Shown here: positions 6,757 to 9,109 of the stretch, in pieces
How positions within the stretch are numbered: position 1 is the stretch's first letter
Layout: every line of letters begins with the position of its first letter
Source: Gammaproteobacteria bacterium
Lineage (GTDB): Bacteria; Pseudomonadota; Gammaproteobacteria; S012-40
Reading direction: 5' to 3'
Assembly: GCA_029879945.1 (NCBI GenBank)
Contig: JAOUPJ010000141.1
Coordinates: 1 to 9,109, forward strand
Length of the DNA stretch: 9,109 nucleotides
Made by a program: the position numbers and the translations under genes
The notes under the pieces: model-generated
Databases searched by the model: none
What the model was told of the DNA's origin: nothing
The model's input: the letters and a program-made list of their open reading frames with translations, nothing else

Positions 6757-7605
6757 TCAGGGCGCTACCGACGCCGATTCCAGCCGGATTCCCAAGGGCC
6801 CTCTGGGAATATAGAAATCCAGTAATTGATGATCGCGTTTTACGATTACTCGCACCGATTTGCCAATTTCACCCGAGGTGGTGGCGCTGGTCAATTCGCT
6901 CCAGGAAAAAACGCGTTTCTCGTCATAACTATAAATGGCATCACTTACCTGAATGCCCGCCTTGTCCGCCGGAGAGCCGCTAATCACATGTTGCACCAAC
7001 ACCCGATTACCCTGCCCTGTTTCAAACAGGTATTGATCGTAGCGCTCATCACCCAGTTCTTCACGATACACATTTGTATCCGAGGCCAGCTTGCGCCTTT
7101 CTTCAACGTACTTATCTGTTCCAATCCAGCCCTCACGTATAGCCTTATCGCGCAGAAACAGCTCTTGCATCTCGGAGTCGGCCTCGCGTTTTTTCAGTTC
7201 ACGAATGCGCTCCTCGGTCAGCCCCACCTTTAGCAACGCCAGTTGGACTTGATCCGTCTCCGTTTCAGAGGGAATAACAACTGCTTCGCTTACCGCTTCG
7301 TTCGTTTCTGAACTGCCACGCTCACTACCCATAGGTATCGAACTTGTCTCGCCCAGGCGATCGCTCAACACGGCCACTTTCTTCTCCAGCTTTTGGCGTT
7401 TGATCCGTTCCTCGTTGAGCTGGGATTGCAGCTTGCTCAATTCGGCGGCCAGTTCCTTGACCTCGCTTTGCTGAAAGCGCTGCGGATCAATGGGGGCGAT
7501 AGTCGGCTCCACCACTTTGGAATCGGAGTTGGTAATAAACTGACTCGCTGCGCCCATGATCAGGATGGCACCGATGCCGGAACCGATTAAGACAGATCTG
7601 TTCAT
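6757..7605 (-). CDS. Membrane-anchored coiled-coil protein with C-terminal PDZ domain
   Basis: The chosen ATG (complement 7603-7605) has a strong SD, GAAGGA (7610-7615), 4 nt upstream. The longer ATG at 7632 would read through that SD and adds only nine residues. The 282-residue product has an N-terminal membrane segment (SVLIGSGIGAILIMGAASQF), then a charged coiled coil rich in K/E/L/Q (LAAELSKLQSQLNEERIKRQKLEKKV). A Ser/Glu-rich linker and a helical region (about residues 125-190) follow. The C-terminal PDZ domain (about 195-272) has the typical VISGSPADKAGIQVSDAIYSYD, where SPADKAGI is the usual loop. No protease catalytic triad is visible, so a periplasmic scaffold or peptide-binding adaptor is more likely than a DegP-type protease. 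I do not know a named family. It is divergent from the lipoprotein gene. Confidence 0.8.
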   Translation of the reverse strand: MNRSVLIGSGIGAILIMGAASQFITNSDSKVVEPTIAPIDPQRFQQSEVKELAAELSKLQSQLNEERIKRQKLEKKVAVLSDRLGETSSIPMGSERGSSETNEAVSEAVVIPSETETDQVQLALLKVGLTEERIRELKKREADSEMQELFLRDKAIREGWIGTDKYVEERRKLASDTNVYREELGDERYDQYLFETGQGNRVLVQHVISGSPADKAGIQVSDAIYSYDEKRVFSWSELTSATTSGEIGKSVRVIVKRDHQLLDFYIPRGPLGIRLESASVAP

Positions 7606-7711
7606 AGTTTCCTTCGCGTTAACAATGCCCATGGCTTCAGAAGGCCGGATATACTATCATAGATCGGCATTGCGGTGACAGGTTCCGCTTATTTCTAAGG
7701 ATTTGTATTTT

Positions 7712-8161
7712 ATGGAAAAAAATCGTCTAGCACAGCTTCTTGTCGGCTTGTTGGCATGTGTGCTCGTGCTGCTCCTAAGCGCCTGTGAGCAGCCCAGAGA
7801 CCCCAAGCAGGATACCGTGGAGATTCGCAAGGTGCTGGCCAATCGCGCCAAGGCCATCGCCACCAAGGACCTGGAGCTGTATCGCAGCCTGTTTATGCCC
7901 GAGTACACAGACGGTCAGACTACCCTGAATCTCATTATTACCGATATGAAAGAGGCCTTTGAGAGGCATCCCGGTAGTATCAAATTCACCGCCCAACGGG
8001 CTCCCGTAGAATTTAATCTCAACACGGCGCGTGTGATACAACGCATTAGCTATGAAGTCGAAGGGATGGAAAAACCGATAGAGACGCGGGAGATCGTCTT
8101 ACTGCGGCTGGTCGGTGAACAATGGCTAATTAGTGGTGGCGTGCAAATCGGCTTAATTTAG
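7712..8161 (+). CDS. Small NTF2/SnoaL-like outer-membrane lipoprotein
   Basis: The start is ATG 7712, with AAGGA (7697-7701) 10 nt upstream; the in-frame TTG at 7703 is too close to that SD. The 149-residue product carries a type II signal peptide with lipobox LLSAC and lipidated C25. Glu at +2 favours sorting to the outer membrane. The mature part (EIRKVLANRAKAIATKDLELYRSLFMPEYTD, then strands ending REIVLLRLVGEQWLISGGVQIGL) has the helix-then-curved-sheet order of NTF2-like/SnoaL proteins, which often bind small ligands or form dimers. No catalytic residues can be assigned, so the function is unknown. Its stop overlaps the end of the convergent crp gene by 4 nt (8158-8161). A TATACT at 7650-7655 could be a -10, but no matching -35 is seen. 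Confidence 0.8.
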   Translation: MEKNRLAQLLVGLLACVLVLLLSACEQPRDPKQDTVEIRKVLANRAKAIATKDLELYRSLFMPEYTDGQTTLNLIITDMKEAFERHPGSIKFTAQRAPVEFNLNTARVIQRISYEVEGMEKPIETREIVLLRLVGEQWLISGGVQIGLI

Positions 8162-8814
8162 CGGGCGCCAAAAACCACAATGGTCTTGCCATGGGCCGAG
8201 ATCAGGCCTTGTTGCTCCATATTTTTCACCACGCGCCCCACCATTTCACGGCTGCAGCCCACGATGCGACCCAATTCAGTTCGCGAGATCTTGATCTGCA
8301 TACCGTCTGGATGGGTCATGGCGTCGGGTTGTTTGCACAAATCCAGCAGGGCACTGGCGATGCGGCCGGTCACGTCCATAAAGGCCAGATGACCTACCTT
8401 GCGATTGGCTTGCATCAACCGTCTGGAAATATGAGTACCCAGTGCGAAAAGGATATCGGCATATTCTTCGTGCAGGCTTTCTTGTGACAGACCTTCCAGT
8501 TTACTGTAGGTGATTTCTGCCAGCTTACAGGCGGTACGTGTGCGCACTGTCACTTCACGTTTTTGCTGTTTTATGAAAAGGCCCGTCTCACCGATGAAAT
8601 CACCGGTGTTGAGATAGCCCAGAATGATATCATTACCCTCGTCGTCGGCCATGGTAATGGTCGCAGACCCATCAATGATGTAATACATCAGATCAGCGGG
8701 GTCGCCAGGTCTGATGATTATCTGCTTGGCAGGTAATTCCTTGATGTTACAGTATTCCAGCAACCTTTCGATGGCTGTATTCTGCGGCGGTATGTTTAGA
8801 GCTGGACTATTCAT
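8158..8814 (-). CDS. crp: Crp/Vfr-type cyclic-nucleotide-responsive transcription regulator
   Basis: The 218-residue protein has an N-terminal cyclic-nucleotide-binding domain (YLNTGDFIGETGLF) and a C-terminal winged helix. The latter is nearly identical to E. coli CRP over LAFMDVTGRIA, KQPDAMTHPDGMQIKI and LISAHGKTIVV. The recognition helix keeps R189, E190 and R194 (E. coli R180, E181, R185), so it should read the TGTGA-N6-TCACA site. In the ligand pocket G75, E76 and R86 are kept. The equivalents of S83, T127 and S128 are E87, A136 and N137. About five residues are inserted before the dimerisation helix (around 110-118). The exact ligand is therefore open; cAMP, another cyclic nucleotide or reduced dependence are all possible. 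No SD precedes the ATG. A CRP box lies about 60 bp upstream, suggesting autoregulation. The gene could be named vfr or crp. Confidence 0.9.
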   Translation of the reverse strand: MNSPALNIPPQNTAIERLLEYCNIKELPAKQIIIRPGDPADLMYYIIDGSATITMADDEGNDIILGYLNTGDFIGETGLFIKQQKREVTVRTRTACKLAEITYSKLEGLSQESLHEEYADILFALGTHISRRLMQANRKVGHLAFMDVTGRIASALLDLCKQPDAMTHPDGMQIKISRTELGRIVGCSREMVGRVVKNMEQQGLISAHGKTIVVFGAR

Positions 8815-8862
8815 GTTTTAAAACTAATACATTTTTACTGCTGTTGTAGCCTATATCGGCAA

Positions 8863-8884
8863 AAGCGTGAGGATCTTCACACTT
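8863..8884. promoter_or_regulatory. CRP-type binding site in the crp-truD intergenic region
   Basis: CGTGA (8866-8870), six bases, TCACA (8877-8881), with A-rich and T-rich flanks on the two sides, matches the CRP consensus TGTGA-N6-TCACA at nine of ten core positions. The centre (8873.5) is about 59 bp upstream of the crp ATG and about 70 bp upstream of the proposed truD start. It could mediate crp autoregulation, act on truD, or both. Confidence 0.7.
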
Positions 8885-8930
8885 TGTTCAGAATCTAGGC
8901 ACTGGTTCTCGCTATATGGCTATTAATATT

Positions 8931-8938
8931 AAGGAAGG
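8931..8938 (+). promoter_or_regulatory. Strong Shine-Dalgarno sequence that fixes the truD start
   Basis: AAGGAAGG is a strong anti-SD match and lies 5 nt before the ATT codon at 8944. No ATG, GTG or TTG follows at usable spacing in any frame that leads into a recognisable protein. Confidence 0.65.
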
Positions 8939-8943
8939 TTTTT

Positions 8944-9109
8944 ATTAATCAATATAATCAAATAGTTAGATCTTGTTCGCCACTCGGAACAGGTCTAATC
9001 CGCCAATCAGTTGAGGATTTCCTTGTAGAAGAAGTGCTGGGTTTTGAGCCGCTAGGTCAGGGAGAGCACCAGTGGTTGTGGCTGGAAAAACGAGGCCAGA
9101 ACACGCCCT
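8944..9109 (+). CDS. truD: tRNA pseudouridine(13) synthase TruD, N-terminal part (3' end outside window), AUU start
   Basis: TruD converts uridine 13 of tRNA-Glu to pseudouridine. The frame reads CSPLGTGLIRQSVEDF, then LVEEVLGFEPLGQGEH, then LEKRGQNT. This follows the conserved N-terminus of TruD (E. coli: GTGLLKANPEDF...LGFEPDGEGEH...LKNGCNT, from memory). Between the upstream in-frame stop (TAG 8896-8898) and the conserved block there is no ATG, GTG or TTG. The ATT at 8944, 5 nt behind AAGGAAGG, gives an N-terminus of almost the same length as in E. coli (20 versus 21 residues up to the conserved Arg/Lys). AUU is therefore the proposed start. A CTG at 8902 without SD is the only other near-cognate upstream codon of note. 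The identity is secure; the start is inferred. The catalytic Asp lies beyond the window. Confidence 0.85.
   Translation, partial: MNQYNQIVRSCSPLGTGLIRQSVEDFLVEEVLGFEPLGQGEHQWLWLEKRGQNTP

Noticed and set aside
6745..6762. CCCT...AGGG stem in the rlmJ/PDZ gap as a bidirectional terminator
   Set aside because: The stem is only 4 bp with a 10-nt loop and has no T-tract.
6788..6810. Strong hairpin ATTCCCA / TGGGAAT with inner AGGGCCCT as a terminator for rlmJ
   Set aside because: It lies inside the PDZ coding sequence (IPRGPLGI codons) and has no T-tract after the stem on either strand, so the coding explanation is sufficient.
6826..7233. 135-codon + strand frame inside the PDZ gene
   Set aside because: It is antisense to a gene with a signal anchor, coiled coil and PDZ domain; the frame itself shows no domain and no SD.
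7633..7711. Promoter pair for the divergent PDZ and lipoprotein genes (TATACT at 7650-7655)
   Set aside because: A -10-like hexamer is present, but no -35 at acceptable spacing was found on either strand, so it is not listed as a feature.

Overview
The window most likely comes from a gammaproteobacterium, of undetermined genus. The evidence is a Crp/Vfr-type regulator with the C-terminal half almost in E. coli form, an RlmJ rRNA methyltransferase with its catalytic Asp at the same residue number as in E. coli, the start of truD, and a TnpA_REP-like (RAYT) transposase remnant. No tRNA, rRNA or CRISPR array was seen. No gene-free stretch exceeds about 300 bases.

Left part (1-4489) is accessory and surface/secretion related. 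It holds the 3' end of a large RTX/cadherin-like secreted protein with a tandem internal module, a Sec-type RHS/YD-repeat protein, and a small AT-rich exported protein starting at the very next base. The RHS protein has the usual shell end (DPSGL) followed by a 145-residue tip. The His/Asp spacing of this tip matches the zinc-binding residues of the phospholipase C / S1-P1 nuclease fold. The next gene is therefore a natural candidate for its immunity protein. This toxin-tip/partner pair is the best candidate in the window for a little-described system.

Middle part (4510-5466) is a degenerate IS200/RAYT-like element. It is bounded by a 13-bp inverted repeat and has nested stem-loops near both ends. 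Its transposase carries two independent lesions: the first His of the HUH motif is Gln, and there is an in-frame TAA at codon 152.

Right part (5527-9109) is core genome: a MazG/DCTPP1-like nucleotide pyrophosphohydrolase and rlmJ on the + strand, then a convergent membrane-anchored coiled-coil/PDZ protein. That gene is divergent from a small NTF2-like lipoprotein gene, which in turn converges on a crp/vfr-type regulator with a 4-nt overlap of the ends. The crp gene is divergent from truD, and a near-consensus CRP box lies in the shared intergenic region. Two points deserve attention. The CRP keeps its DNA-reading residues but has changed several cAMP contacts. truD has no ATG/GTG/TTG start and appears to begin with AUU behind a strong Shine-Dalgarno sequence.
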